In this document: positions 1 through 10,979 of the stretch, in pieces
How the letters are laid out: each line of letters starts with the position of its first letter
Numbering within the stretch: the stretch's first letter is position 1
The notes under the pieces: generated by a model
Seen by the model: only the letters and a program-made list of their open reading frames with translations
Databases searched by the model: none
What the model was told of the DNA's origin: nothing
Translations under genes and position numbers: made by a program
Assembly: GCF_022682495.2 (NCBI RefSeq)
Contig: NC_071391.1
Coordinates: 16,715,680-16,779,679 of the forward strand
Length of the DNA: 64,000 nucleotides
Origin: Desmodus rotundus
Lineage: Eukaryota; Chordata; Mammalia; Chiroptera; Phyllostomidae
Direction of reading: 5' to 3'

Positions 1-119
1 AAATCAAACGTATGTAATTCTGTAACATAACATCACACTCAAACACACCATATGGCATTTTAGGTGAAGTGTTCAAATTAAAACCATAAATTATTACACC
101 CATATTGTTACCCTACCAA

Positions 120-600
120 CTTCTCTCAAGCAGGCGTTACTTGTGCTGGACCCTGCATATGAGGAAATTCATAATAGAAATTAATTCAAACATTTATGGA
201 GGCTGAGAAGGTCCACAATCTCTCATCTGCAAGCTGGCAAAGGAGGAAGGAGGGTGGGAGTCCAAAGATCTGAAAACTAGGAGGTATAAGCCTGGAGTCT
301 GGAGACCTGAAACCCAGGAACTCTGATGTCCAGCAGCAGGAAAAGATGGATGCTCAGGAAGACAGGCAGGAAATTCACCCTTCCTTTGACTTTTTGTTCT
401 ATCTGTGTCTCCTTCAGATTGGATGATGCTCACCCAAATCGGTAAAGGCAGATTTTTTTTTTTCCCTTCAGTCTACTGAATCAAATGCTATTCTCTTGTA
501 GAAACTCCTTTGCAGATACACCAAGAAATAATGTTTTACCAGTTAGCTGGGCATGCCTTAGCTCACACAAGTTGACACCTAAAATTAACCGTCACAATGC
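120..600 (-). repeat. Old dispersed mammalian repeat, LTR-like, family unresolved
   Basis: Read on the minus strand it starts at the GGTTAATTTTA...GTCAACTTG terminus (about 572-600), a motif I recognise from a common eutherian dispersed repeat. A region matching the usual interior (TTTTTGTTCTATC, GATTGGATGATGCTCACCC) follows. It is diverged and non-coding. The open frame across 194-433 lies inside the repeat and is not a gene. The family name is uncertain. Confidence 0.5.
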
Positions 601-1017
601 ACCTGTAAGAAAATGATTATGTGGACGTAAAGACTACAGCAGAATGAGCCGTGGCTCAGAAGGAGGACGTGGTGGTGGAGGGATTAGTGTTCAGTACAGC
701 GTGACTCCCATCCTAACTGTGCAGCTCGCCTCATAGAGTACATGGGTGGGACTCTGATGTAAAACAAACAAACACACAAACACACAGAAAACCTCTCTAG
801 TGCCCAGTATCTCTTTTGCGGAACTCCTTGTAAGAAAGATGAAAGTGAGAAGCCTGTGGATGGGGAAGGAGAAGCGCTTCAGAGGCCTGGAAGAGACATG
901 TAGTGGCCTGGGAAGGTCAGAGACCTAGAGATTTTTGCACTGTATAGTTATGAACTTATACTTCTGAGCACCAGAGCAGTAGATCACTGTGGGTGGAGGG
1001 TGTTGAGCCAGGAAAAT
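601..1017. other. No gene seen; short A/C-rich tract
   Basis: Nothing is recognised here apart from an (AAAC/ACAC) low-complexity tract at about 761-790. Confidence 0.5.
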
Positions 1018-1427
1018 GCCCCCCAAGGATATCAGATCTCAACTGCTGAAGACTCTACATGCTACTTGATATGTAAAAAAGACCTTTGCAGAAGTGATTA
1101 AATTAGGGATTTTGAGATGGGGATGTTATGCTGGATCATCCGAGTGACCATTTATGAGTCACAAGTGCACTTATCAGTGAGAGGCAGAGAGAGATGTGAC
1201 ACAGAGGCAGAGGCTGGAAGGAGGCAGCCGCAGCCACAGACTGACGGCAGCAATGAGAAGGTGGGAGAGGCAAAGAATAGATTCTGTCCTATGCTGACAT
1301 CCTGATTTGTCCTAGTGAAACTGATCTTTGTCTTCTGGTCTCCAGAACTGTGAGGGAATAAATTTCTATTGTTTTTGGCCACCAAGTTTGTGGTAATTTG
1401 TCACAGCAGCCCTAGGAAACTAAAGCA
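1018..1427 (+). mobile_element. MLT1-like MaLR solo LTR
   Basis: The segment has the order typical of MLT1-type LTRs: GCAGAAGTGATTAAATTAGG, then TTGAGATGGGGAT, a purine-rich GAGAGGCAGAGAG block, CTCCAGAACTGTGAGGGAATAAA and the end CACAGCAGCCCTAGGAAACTAA. The AATAAA near 1357 would be the LTR polyadenylation signal. It is an old, inactive copy without a recognisable internal region. Confidence 0.6.
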
Positions 1428-1781
1428 GAGGAGACCTGCCAGAAAGATGGATTGAAAATATACTAAACACTGAAATGGAGAGATGTCACAAGGGACCTTA
1501 CCTCTGATGAACAGAATGGTACACGTCTCCTAGTCTTTGGTAGTATTTGGGGAAAAATATGAGGAAAGTGAGGACATTTTGTTAATGAAGCAAATAGAGC
1601 TTTGAGCATAAATATTTGGGAAATTTATGTATGAGTTAGCACATAAAGCCATTTGAATAATAGTGAAACTTTGGGCTCATATTACTATAATATTATGTTT
1701 CTTTCCCTCATAGATTTGCTATGTCAGTGATTTTTGTTTTCTTTTTTTAATCATACAAAAGTATATGTTTACTTATTCTTT
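1428..1781. other. No gene seen; AT-rich unassigned sequence
   Basis: AT-rich DNA between the MLT1-like LTR and the 3' end of the HAL1-type element. No feature is supported. Confidence 0.5.
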
Positions 1782-3770
1782 TTAAAATATATTTTATTGA
1801 TTAATCTATTACAGTTGTCCCAATTTTCCTCCTTTGCCCCCCTTCACCTGGTTCCCCCTTCCCCCCAGCAATCTCTCCTTAGTTCATGCCCATGGGTTGT
1901 GCATATAAGTTCTTTGGCTTCCCCATTTCCTATACTACTCTGAACATCCTCCTGTCTATTTTTGTACCTACCAATTATGCTTCTTAACCCCTGCAAATTT
2001 TTACCCATTCTCTCCCTTCTCTCTCCCAACTGATAACACTCCAAATGATCTCCATATCTATGATTCTGTTCCTGTTCTGGTTGTTTGCTTAGTTTGTTTT
2101 TTTAGATTCAGTTGTTGATAGTTGTGAATTTGTTGCTATTTTAATATTCATAGTTTTGATCTTTTTCTTAAATAAGTCCCTTTAACATTTCATGTAATAA
2201 TAGTTTGGTGATGATGAACTCCTTTAGCTTTACCTTGTATCTGCCCTTCCATTCTAAATGATAGCTTTTCTGGATAGAGTCATCTAGGTTGTAGGTCCTT
2301 GCCTTTTATCACTTTGAATACTTCTTGCTTGCAAAGTTTCTTTTGAGAAATCAGCTGATAGTCTCATAGGAACTGCTTTGTAGGTAACTCTCTGCTTTTC
2401 TCTTGCTGTTTTTAAGATTCTCTCTTTATCTTTAACCTTTGGCATTTTAATTATGATGTGTTTTGGTGTGGGCCTTTTGGGTCCAACTTGTTTGGGACTT
2501 TCTGTGCTTCCTGGACTTGTATGTCTATCTTCTTCACCAAATAAGGGAAGTTTTCTTTCATTTTTTTTCAAATAAGTTTTCAATTTCCTGCTCTTCCTCT
2601 TCTCCTTCTGGCATCCCTACAATTTGGATGTTGGTATGTTTGGAGGGGTCCCAGAGGGTCCTTATACTGTCCTCATTTTTTTTGAATTATTTTTTTCTTG
2701 CTGTTCTGGTTGTACGCTTATTTCTTCCTTATGTTCCAAATCATTGATTTCAACCCTGGTTTCCTCCCCTCCACTGATGGTTCCCGGTATATTTTAAAAC
2801 ATTTTACTTCATGTAACCTTCACATCTTCCTGCAGTACTCAGTGAGCTCTTTGAGCATACTGATCACCAGTGTTTCGAACTCTACATCTGATAGGTTGGT
2901 TATCTGCATTTCGTTTAGTTCTTTTTCTGGGTTTTGTTCTGTTCTTTCATTGGGGCCATATTTCTTTGTATCCTCAATTTGGCAGCCTCTCTATGTTTAT
3001 ATCTGTGTATTAGGTAAAGCTGCTTTGACTCCTTGTCTTAGTAGTGTGGCTTAGTAGAAAAGGCATCTGTAGACTGTGTGAGGCGGAGACTTAGGTAATT
3101 GCCAGGGTGGGGCAACTGGCTTCACTACTTTGTGGCTCTGTGTGGGGGGAGGGCTCAGAGAGGGGACACTGCTACTGACTGGCTTCTGGAGGTTTGCCCA
3201 GCTCTTGCCCCATTTCCAGTGACTTCACATACTTCTTGTATGTGACTGGCACCCTTCTAGCTGTTGTTTTGGTGGTGAATCTCAGAGTGGGTGGGTTTGT
3301 GTATGTTCTAAGTCCATGTGGGCCCTTTAAGGGCAGTCTCCTGAAACTCCAGCAGTTTCTTCTGCTGCCCCAACCCCCACTAGCTTTTGCAGCCAACAGT
3401 TATGGGGAATTATCTTCCCAGTGCTGGAACCTTGGGCTGTCTGGTCTGGCCTAAGGCTGGGATTGCTCACTCCCAAAATATCCCTCCCAATTTTTATCTA
3501 CCATATGTGAATGTGGGACTGTCTGTTCTGCCACCACTGCTACTTCTCCATGACACACCATGCCTCCCCACCTCTCCACTCATCCCCGTGACTCCACCCC
3601 TCCTACCCATCTGGATAAATGTGGCTTTAAATTCTTGCTTGTCAGACTTCCATACAGCTTAATTGTCTGATGGTTCTGGGTGTTATTTGTTTTTAGATTT
3701 ATTTGTAATTCTCTCTATGATTGCACAGGAGGGGAAGGGTGTCTACCTATTCCTCCATCTTGACCAGTTC
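1782..3770 (-). mobile_element. HAL1-type LINE (ORF1 only), nearly full length
   Basis: Read on the minus strand, the 5' part (3770 to about 3000) begins with TGGTCAAGATGGAGGAATAG, a typical L1/HAL1 start, and is relatively GC-rich. A decayed ORF1 follows (about 2950-2168). The element then passes directly into a 3' UTR ending GGGACAACTGTAATAG...CAATAAAATATATTTTAAAAAG near 1785. There is no ORF2 (endonuclease/reverse transcriptase) between ORF1 and the 3' end. That is the defining layout of half-L1 (HAL1) elements, which must be mobilised by L1 machinery in trans. A second copy of the same 3' end lies at 7447-7640. Frameshifts and stops show this copy is dead. The alternative is an L1 with an internal ORF2 deletion. 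Confidence 0.75.
2168..2950 (-). pseudogene. Decayed LINE ORF1 (RNA-binding ORF1p) of the HAL1-type element
   Basis: ORF1p is the trimeric RNA-binding/chaperone protein of L1-group elements. The best preserved stretch (2583-2284, minus strand) contains PKHIIIKMPKVKDKERILK and then LSADFSKETLQAR, which match the conserved RRM-to-C-terminal-domain region of ORF1p. A one-base shift then moves the C-terminal domain into another frame (FKVIKGKDLQPR, stop, LYPEKLSFR). The remnant ends at the TAA at 2170-2168. The upstream coiled-coil part is traceable but full of stops. The shift and stops make it a pseudogene. Confidence 0.7.
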
Positions 3771-3797
3771 TGTCTTTTCTTTTCTTTTCTTTTTTTT
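3771..3797. repeat. (TTTTC)n pyrimidine tract
   Basis: Repeated TTTTC units followed by a T-run sit directly at the 5' end of the HAL1-type element (minus orientation). They may mark its target site. Confidence 0.8.
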
Positions 3798-4483
3798 CTG
3801 TAATGAGTTCATGGATACACAAAAGCTTCAGAAATTTGGAAGTGGTGGAAGAAAAAGTAATTTTAGTAAGGCTTCCTTGGTGGTGCCTGGCATTTCCTAA
3901 GTCAGGTGTGTAGGATTCTGGAGATGGAGTCATCACAAATGTGCCAAATTCTCTCATGTCTTGGCTTCCTTCACCCATGTCACTCTCAGGCCTGCTAGTC
4001 TCTTCTCCCAACTCTGAAGCCAACTCCTTCTACTCACTTTTCCTGACCCAGCTTGAAATTGCTTTGTCAGACCAACCACCCAATCTAAATTTTGTTTCCC
4101 TAATTCAACTCTCTTTTTGCACCATGCTCTACTCCTTCAAAACATTAGAACAGTTGGATCTCACGCATTTGTAGAAGAGGATATTTGCTTGCTAAGATCC
4201 TTCCTTTATTCTCTACGTTTCATGATGCCATTCATGATGAAGAGAATTAAAATATATGGATCTATGTTGAGAAATGCCTTTCAATTTACAAAATGAATGG
4301 TGCTTCCTTGCCCTTTTAAAGGTGTAACCTATTATATATGCCTGAACCACGGCATTCTGAGCTGGAAACCACTGAGAAAAATTAGTAGGGGTTGCATGAG
4401 CCTGGAGAGGAATAAATAGATCAGTTATTAAGTATAAGGAAGTCTACCTGAGCATAGCCGAGGTAAACCATATCAACACTTCT
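3798..4483. other. No gene seen; unassigned
   Basis: The two open frames of 102 and 77 codons here are short and unlike any family I know. No repeat was identified with confidence. Confidence 0.4.
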
Positions 4484-4580
4484 TTTTTTTAATGACTTTT
4501 TATTGTATCTTTTTCCCATTACCATCTAGTCCCGTTATATCTTCTTTCCTCATATAGGCCTTCTTAAATCCCCTTTGCTG
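4484..4580 (-). mobile_element. LINE 3'-end fragment, antisense
   Basis: A T-run is followed by ACTTTTTATTGTATCTTTTTCCCATTACCATCTAGTCCC. This resembles the antisense 3' terminus at about 35.74-35.79 kb (TTTTATTGTATTTTTTCCATTATCG). It is a short 5'-truncated bat LINE end. Confidence 0.45.
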
Positions 4581-4724
4581 GAACATTACAGGGGGATCAG
4601 GTAGGGAGAAACATATAAATGCCTCAATATTGCTTATGAAAGTATATTCACCACTTCTTTATGCAAAAAGACTGGGTTCAAAATAAGAAATAAAACAAAA
4701 TCCTAACATTTGTTGTCCCTTTGA

Positions 4725-4870
4725 ACTTATCAATTTATTTGACCTATGTGTCTCATTTTCTTTATCTGCAAAATGGACCTAGTCATATTTATCTTGGAGA
4801 GCTGCTGTGAGGATTAAATGAATTGAATAAAAATATTATAGCAGGAAGTATTGAATATAATGAATGATTA
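4725..4870 (+). repeat. MIR SINE fragment
   Basis: TCATTTTCTTTATCTGCAAAATGG...GAGCTGCTGTGAGGATTAAATGA is the classic core-to-tail order of a sense-strand MIR. Confidence 0.55.
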
Positions 4871-5038
4871 AGAAAAGTTAGTCACCTTCCCTTCCCCCCT
4901 TCTCATGTGTTTCCTTTGCTTTCCCCTCTCTTCCTTTTGTGATTTTATTCAAATGGTCTAGAAAACAGGCATGTATCTGCTAGAGGAGGACCCAGTAGGA
5001 CTGCTGGGATACAGAGAGAATCCAAATCAAGAAACCAC

Positions 5039-5249
5039 TGCCCTGGCTGGAGTGGCTCAGTGGACTAAGCGCTGGCCTGTGAACCACAAGGTTGGTGGTT
5101 TGATTCCCAGTGTGGGGTGCATGCTTGCGGGCCAGGTCCCCAGTGGGGGGGGTGCATGAAGGCAACCGCAAATAGATGTTTCTCTCCCTCTCTTTCTCCC
5201 TCCCTTCCCTTCTCTGAAAATAAATAAATAAAATCTTAAAAAAAAAAAA
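5039..5249 (+). mobile_element. VES-type bat SINE with 10-bp target-site duplication
   Basis: The tRNA-derived head starts CCCTGGCTGG. It carries a pol III A box (TGGCTCAGTGG, 5053-5063) and B box (GGTTTGATTCC, 5097-5107). A CT-rich block and AAATAAATAAAATCTT plus poly(A) follow. The duplication AAGAAACCAC is exact at 5029-5038 and 5250-5259. The intact boxes, long A-tail and exact duplication point to a young insertion. Non-coding. Confidence 0.93.
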
Positions 5250-5259
5250 AAGAAACCAC

Positions 5260-5739
5260 ACACTCAGAGCAGAGGGAGGAAAGGCTGGGGGGAAAGGCCA
5301 GGGGGGAAGTTGATGTAGGCTTTTTGATTCTGGTTAAGGTTGCAAATACATCTACTCCCCCCAGGGAGCCCTGGAGCCAGGAAATTAGGTGAGTTCCTCC
5401 CTGAGCCCACCCTAATTTACTGACAGCTTCTTAATACCTAGAATATACGCTCTCAGCAAGTAAACAAAAATTTTCCTTTATTTTAAGAACAGAAATGAAT
5501 GGGCTTCCAAAACTCACTTAAAACTGAAAAAGACCACCAAGAAAAGAAACACAACAACCAGAAAAAGTAAAGTCCAATGAAACAGTTTATAGAGTAAACA
5601 ATGGAAACTTTACATTTAATTAAATTATTTATTTTTAGAAACATTGTAAGGCATATAAGATCAGACTTTTATGAATAAGAAATAGTAGAAATACTGTAAA
5701 TTTAAAATAACATTGCCATATCTAAATAAGTGCTATTAT
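5260..5739. other. No gene seen; unassigned
   Basis: G-rich then A-rich DNA without a recognisable feature. Confidence 0.4.
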
Positions 5740-6425
5740 ACAAAATATGCAAAGAACTTAAAACTCAACAATAAGACCACAAGACAACTTGATTAAAAAA
5801 TGGACCAAAGGCTTTAACAGGTATGTCACCAAAGAAGACATAACAGATGAAAAGAAAGCACATGAAAATGTTCCACATCTTATGTTATCAGGAAAATTCA
5901 AATTAAAACAATGTGACATCATCACACACCTAGTAGAATGACCAAAGTTTGGAATCCTGACAATGCCAAGTGCTGACAAGGATGCAGAGCAGCAGGAACA
6001 CTCATTCGTTCTTGGTAAAATACAGGTTGGTACCACCACTTTGGAAGACAGTTTCTTCACGTGCTTCAGCCTTATGAATCCTTGGTATTTACACAGAGGA
6101 GCTGAAAACTTATGTCCATGCAAAAACCTGCACATGGATATTTATTGCAGCTTTACTGATAATTGCCAAAACTCAGAAGCAACCAAGATGTCCCTCAGGA
6201 TATGAATGGATACACTAACTACAGAACTTCTGGACACTGAAATAGGACTCAGCACTAAATAAATAATGAGGTGTCAAACCATGAAAAGACATGGAGGGTA
6301 TAAACGTGCATGTTGCTAAGTAAAATAAGTCCATCTGAAAAGGCTACATACTGCATGTCCAAATACGTGTTATTCTGGAAAAGGCAAAATTACGGAGACA
6401 GCCAATAATTACAGTCTCATGGTTT
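5740..6425 (+). mobile_element. Old L1 3' fragment, sense
   Basis: The order CCAAAGGCTTTAACAGG, AAAATGTTCCACATC, AAAACCTGCACATGGATATTTATTGCAGC, CAACCAAGATGTCCCTCAGG and TATGAATGGATACACTA is that of the sense 3' region of an ancient L1. The two open frames crossing it (5758-6135 minus; 5963-6205 plus) are repeat-derived. Confidence 0.7.
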
Positions 6426-6454
6426 GTTTTTATTACTTACAAGGTCATTTCAAA

Positions 6455-6662
6455 TGAAGGAGATTGTGCCTCCCAGGCGACATTTGTCACTATCTGGAGG
6501 AATTTTTAATTTTTGTAACTGTGGGAAAGAGTTTCTACTGGAATCTAGTGGGAACAGATCATCGATAATGCTAAATATCTCATAATGCACAGAACCAGCC
6601 CCTAAACAAAGAATTATCTGCCTCCAATGTCGATAGGGCTACAGTTGAGAAATTCTACTCCA
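6455..6662. mobile_element. MER20-like hAT-Charlie non-autonomous element
   Basis: CCTCCCAGGCGACATTTG, CTACTGGAATCTAGTGGG, CTAAATATCTCATAATGCACAG, CCCCTAAACAAAGAATTATC and the end GTTGAGAAATTCTACTCC follow the order of MER20, a eutherian hAT element of about 220 bp. Some human MER20 copies have been co-opted as uterine regulatory elements; nothing here tests that for this copy. Confidence 0.65.
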
Positions 6663-7104
6663 GAGTCAATTCCACCTGCCACCTTTGCTCTCCAGGTCTG
6701 TGTGGGATAAAAAACAACCTCTAGCCCTGCACTCAGGCTTGGCCCATGAAGAGACTGCTTGTGTAACAGAGTTCTTGATAGAAACGTTAATTGGGATCAA
6801 TGAAATAAAGTCCATCCGCCAATCTGAGAGTGTTTCAAATTAATGTGACTTTAAGTCTCCATTAGGGCTGACTGAATGCACTTTGCATATCCATGTCCAG
6901 ATTATATGTTTCTTTCTAGTACTCGGTGTACTTTGTGAAATAACATAGGATTGATGTGACTGAGGGCTGTAGTCTCCGACTAGGTTCTCCTTTCTTCCCA
7001 ATATTTCCTGCTTGAATATCTTTATTTTACTTAAGCAATGGAGCACAGAAAATCTTAATTCTGTTCTAGGACATTAATTCCACCATATTCATTGTGATTG
7101 ATTA
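6663..7104. other. No gene seen; unassigned
   Basis: Unique-looking sequence with no recognised repeat, RNA gene or credible exon. Confidence 0.4.
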
Positions 7105-7310
7105 TTTTATGACTAGGCTCTGTTGTAAACTCTTCAAGAATATTAAATAATTGGTTATTATAAAATCCTAGAGATCCTACCATAATCTCTACTTTAACTA
7201 TGAGAAACCCGAGACAAAGAGATGTTAGTGGCTTGCCTAAGGTCCGATAGCTAGTAAACCATCAAGGAGGTCTTACTCAAGACTCCATATTTCTCACCAG
7301 TGTGCTCTTT
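7105..7310 (-). repeat. MIR SINE fragment, antisense
   Basis: GAGAAACCCGAGACAAAGAGATG...GTGGCTTGCCTAAGGTCCGATAGCTAGTAA is the antisense MIR pattern (GAGAAACTGAGGC...CTTGCCCAAGGTCACA...). Confidence 0.55.
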
Positions 7311-7446
7311 GGCCTTTCCTACAAAAAATTAATTAAATTACAATGAAAAATTAAACTTATTAATGTGGGTGTTTAAGAGGAGAAATTATTATGATTTCTT
7401 CACCAATGTATTTTATTTCATATTCTGGCATTCACTTGCAGAAAAA

Positions 7447-7640
7447 GGTAGCAGGTACATAGTGTTTCAGGGAAATAAAATAATAGTGTAGGAAATGTAG
7501 AAGCCAAAGAACTTACAAGTATGACCCATGGACATGAACTATAGGGGGGGAATGTGGGGTGGGCAGGATGGAGTTGAGTGAAGGGCGGGAAATGGGACAA
7601 CTGTAATAGCATAATCAATAAATATATTTTTAAAAAATCA
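7447..7640 (+). mobile_element. HAL1-type LINE 3' end, 5'-truncated
   Basis: GTAGGAAATGTAGAAGCCAAAGAACTT...CATGGACATGAACTA...GGGACAACTGTAATAG...AATCAATAAATATATTTTTAAAAAA matches the reverse complement of the 3' end at 1785-1960. It is a second, short insertion of the same family in the opposite orientation. Confidence 0.75.
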
Positions 7641-7789
7641 TCATGGATAAAAAGCTTAAAAATTTAGAAAATCTATCCACTTGTTTAATTTTAAAATGTG
7701 AAATATAATAAACACTATTGTTCTCTTTCAGCCACAAAACAGTACAGAGCCAAGACTAGGGAATATGAATAAAAATAATAACTACTGTT

Positions 7790-7960
7790 TTACCATGTTA
7801 AAGATTGAACTGTGTGTCAGCTGATCTGCCAGCCACATTATGCGCATTTATTTACGCGGCACATTCAATCCTAAACATATGAAATAGAGACCATCATTTC
7901 CTCTATTTTAGTGACGAAGAATCTAGGATTATGGGATTGTCAGAGCCTAAGTGGTGGAGG
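7790..7960 (-). repeat. Probable MIR fragment, antisense
   Basis: The weak pattern ATCATTTCCTCTATTTTAGTGACGAAGAATCTAGG resembles the antisense MIR core (CCCATTTTACAGATGAGGAAACTGAGG). Confidence 0.35.
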
Positions 7961-9375
7961 AAGACTTGGCATAAGGGCTCCCTCTCTGCTACAAAGCCCC
8001 TGAGGCTCGTCACACAGCAGCCTTCCTGGAAACTCTGCCTTCTGAACATGGCTTGTGATAACTAAAATTAACTTTGCTGTGGTAAGATATTTTTTTTCCT
8101 GGAATCTTTAATTAACCAGACGAGATACTTAGAAAGAAGGCAGTTCTAATGAGGCTCATCACCAACAATAATGTAAAGGGACTTCAGTAGGTGATGGATT
8201 CTGTTCAAGCAAGGCCATATTCTGCAGGCATCCTCTCCTGGAGTTATTGCAAGGCCTTTGTTCATTTCCATACCCACTCCTGGGATTTAATGGAGCCTGA
8301 ATAAAATCTTAATTTTATATAATTGCTGTCAGTGTTTATTAAGCATCCTGGTGGGAGAAAACCAAATTCATTGTTGAGTACCCACACATCTGTTTAAAAA
8401 AAGCAAGCAAGGGCTAGCATCTATTTCTAATGTTTGGTGTCAGTTTTACAAGCCTTGTTTTGATTTCAGATGTGCTAATTTTTGATAATGATTGTTGGTA
8501 GAAAAATAAAAAAGAGATAAGCATTCATAGACTTGAATGCTGAAGTTCTGGGGCTTTGGGTCTTAATGTAAAATTAGATGAGATTAAATAATAAGAACAA
8601 CTTCGATCAAACCTTCGATAATTTTGCTAGTTTATCTCTGGTCCCCATCTGTCGAAATGTGAAGAAAGTCGTAGAGGAGATGCTGAGATGCAGATTGATG
8701 CCCAGAGGGAGGCCCTGGGAGTTCTGATTGATTGGGTTAGAAGGCCAAGTTTAAAGGGCAAGTTAATCTGAGATGAAGAAATGAAAGAGATGGCAAGAAA
8801 AAAAGAGGGCTTTGAAATAAAAGGAACCAGGATTTTTGCCAAGAACCTAGGTGGGATATGCAAATGCCCTTTCTTTGGACACTTTGGGCAGGTGAATGGC
8901 TTGCCTGCACAGCCATAAAGAACTGAGGCAGGCACTCTTTAAAGTTTAGTTGAAGAATAAGATTATCAAATGCCACTCCCAGTAAAGGACACCAACTTTA
9001 AACCCCACTCATCTACCACTCCCGTCAGAAAAAGAAGAAAAAAGAACTTCCGTGAGGAGGCATTAGCCTGGGAAGGAACATGATCTTGAGAGTGAAAACA
9101 ACCAAGTTGTTAAGTGTAGACAGATGCTAAGCTGCTTACAACAATATTTCCTCTCATTACACACATATGAGACGTTAACTTTCTCATTGTTTATTATGCA
9201 CTCCGTGCTCTTGCAAGAAGCTTAGCTTTGGATTTTGTCTTAAATCTGGTTCCTTACATTTGTGAATGTAATTTTGCATTAAAGGAGGTTTTTCAATTAA
9301 TTAAAGAATGCATGCTAGAGCTTAACTACTAATTAAAATCCCACACTTGCTTAACGTGGATGGGTTAATAATTAT
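7961..9375. other. No gene seen; contains a repeat-free AT-rich block
   Basis: No repeat was recognised. At 8150-8490 the sequence is complex and AT-rich (for example TAAAATCTTAATTTTATATAATTGC), the texture often seen in conserved non-coding DNA. Antisense open frames at 8627-8976 are short and unmatched. Confidence 0.35.
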
Positions 9376-9390
9376 AGGGAAATCATATAT

Positions 9391-9600
9391 TTTTAAAAAG
9401 ATATTATTTATTTTTTTAGAGAGTGGGAAAGGGAAGGAGAAAGAGAGGGAGAGAAACATCAATGTGTGGTTGCCTCTCGTGCGCCCCCTACTGGGGACCT
9501 GGCCTGCAACCCAGGCATGTGCCCTGACTAGGAATCAAACCCAGTGACCCTTTGGTTCGCAGGCTTGTGCTTAATCCACTGAGTTGCACCAGCCAGGGCA
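9391..9600 (-). mobile_element. VES-type bat SINE, antisense, with 15-bp target-site duplication
   Basis: On the minus strand it runs GCCCTGGCTGG through the tRNA-like head to a CTCCCTCTC-type block and an A-rich tail. The duplications AGGGAAATC(A/T)TATAT at 9376-9390 and 9601-9615 match at 14 of 15 bases. It is a young insertion. Confidence 0.92.
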
Positions 9601-9856
9601 AGGGAAATCTTATATATTTTTTGTCCTTCATGACTTAGTTGCTACTTAATTTTTTCCTCCTAATATTATAATTAATGTATGGTGCTCTGTTTAATTTTTT
9701 GCTTTAGTTTTGAAAGAAAGCAGGTAAAAAAGCATTCTATTGCTTATAAGGAAATTTGCTTAGCATAACTGTTACTCTGCTTGCTCATCGAACAACCACA
9801 TCTGCGTTTTCTACCAAACTGGTGTTGGTGCCCAACGCGTCAGCTGCTTACTTTCC

Positions 9857-10016
9857 GGAGCTCACTGTCTGCTGTGCTGGTGCCAGTAAATGTTAAGTTT
9901 ATTTGATAGGCCTGAATTTAACAAGTGTCTTTTTGACCCTTGAGCTCAGTTGTGCAGGTAGAGAAATAAAAGAATATGTACAATTATTGTATTCTCAAGG
10001 AGCTCACTGTCTGCTG
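9857..10016. repeat. 18-bp exact direct repeat, two copies 142 bp apart
   Basis: GGAGCTCACTGTCTGCTG occurs at 9857-9874 and again at 9999-10016. The second copy sits where the L2 consensus has a similar phrase, while the flanks of the first copy do not match. Confidence 0.9.
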
Positions 10017-10110
10017 GGGGAAATAGACAAGTAAAATAGGCCTTCAGAGAACCATGCAACCTGTTACAATAAAAGCATGAGTTTTATGTATCTGAGGAGC
10101 AGAGGACTGA
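9900..10110 (-). repeat. L2 LINE fragment, antisense
   Basis: TCTCAAGGAGCTCACTGTCTGCTGGGGGAAATAGACAAGTAAA is the characteristic antisense L2 3' region. Confidence 0.55.
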
Positions 10111-10979
10111 TGGGTTTAGAAATTCCCTGAAAACTCATGTCACCACCAAGCTTCCTCAGTTTGCATCCTGCCCCTTCGTGTGACGGATTGGCCTCCTACC
10201 TTAGATTTATAACACAATCGTTACTCCATTTCTTATAACTTTGCTTTGACATACCAGTCAATTGTACTATGAAAGTAAAATCACTTAACAATTTATGTAC
10301 CTGTCATTTTAACTAACAAGAATGAAATACCAAGGCATGTGGCTTATAACTAATCCAATATATTTAAACCTTGCGCCTGATCTGGGGTTCAGGTGTGAAG
10401 CCTGTGTTTGGATGAAGATCAATTAGTTAGAGCATCAGGTGCTGCCCAGGACACCTGTGTGACCATTTCATCAAGCAGGAGGTCTCTCCACAAAGGAGAG
10501 TGTATGCCTCCCAAAAATGTGGGATGAGTAAAAATAACTTTTTCAAACATTTGTTGGGGAGGGTGAACTTCTGAAACACTAGTTGGGGGAGGAGAGTATT
10601 CAAAATGTATCCCTTCCTTGGCCAATGAGCCTGCTTATGCACGTGTGCGATGTGACGACCAGAATAAACCTGCCTCGTACCCAGTGTCTCACCTGTCAGA
10701 CAGTGTTCTCTCTGGAAGTCAGCCAGGCACATGGGAGCGCCGTCTGCCTAAACTTCTACCTTCCAGCAGCTTAGAGCCAGAGCAGGTAAATGGCCTTTGA
10801 ACGCTTTGATGTCATACGATGTGAAACATGATCCTTGGAGCAAAATTGGGGCCTTCACTCTGTTTCCACAGAAAGAAAACTTTGAAGAGTGTAGGAAAAC
10901 GTGTTTGCACGTGGAGTGTCAGAAATGTATTTGAGGGGAGAAATATGTTCCTATATTACTATGCCACATATCGTAATGT
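10111..10979. other. No gene seen; possible solo LTR at 10390-10760
   Basis: The 10390-10760 stretch has a CCAAT-type motif, then GAATAAA followed by GCCTCGTACCCAGTG near 10660-10690, an arrangement seen in retroviral LTRs. No terminal repeats or duplication could be fixed, so the assignment stays tentative. The rest is unassigned. Confidence 0.25.

Noticed and set aside
5039..5110. tRNA gene suggested by pol III A and B boxes
   Set aside because: The boxes belong to a VES SINE head; the sequence does not fold as a complete tRNA and is followed by a SINE body and A-tail.
5758..6135. 125-codon open frame on the minus strand
   Set aside because: It is antisense to an old L1 3' region.
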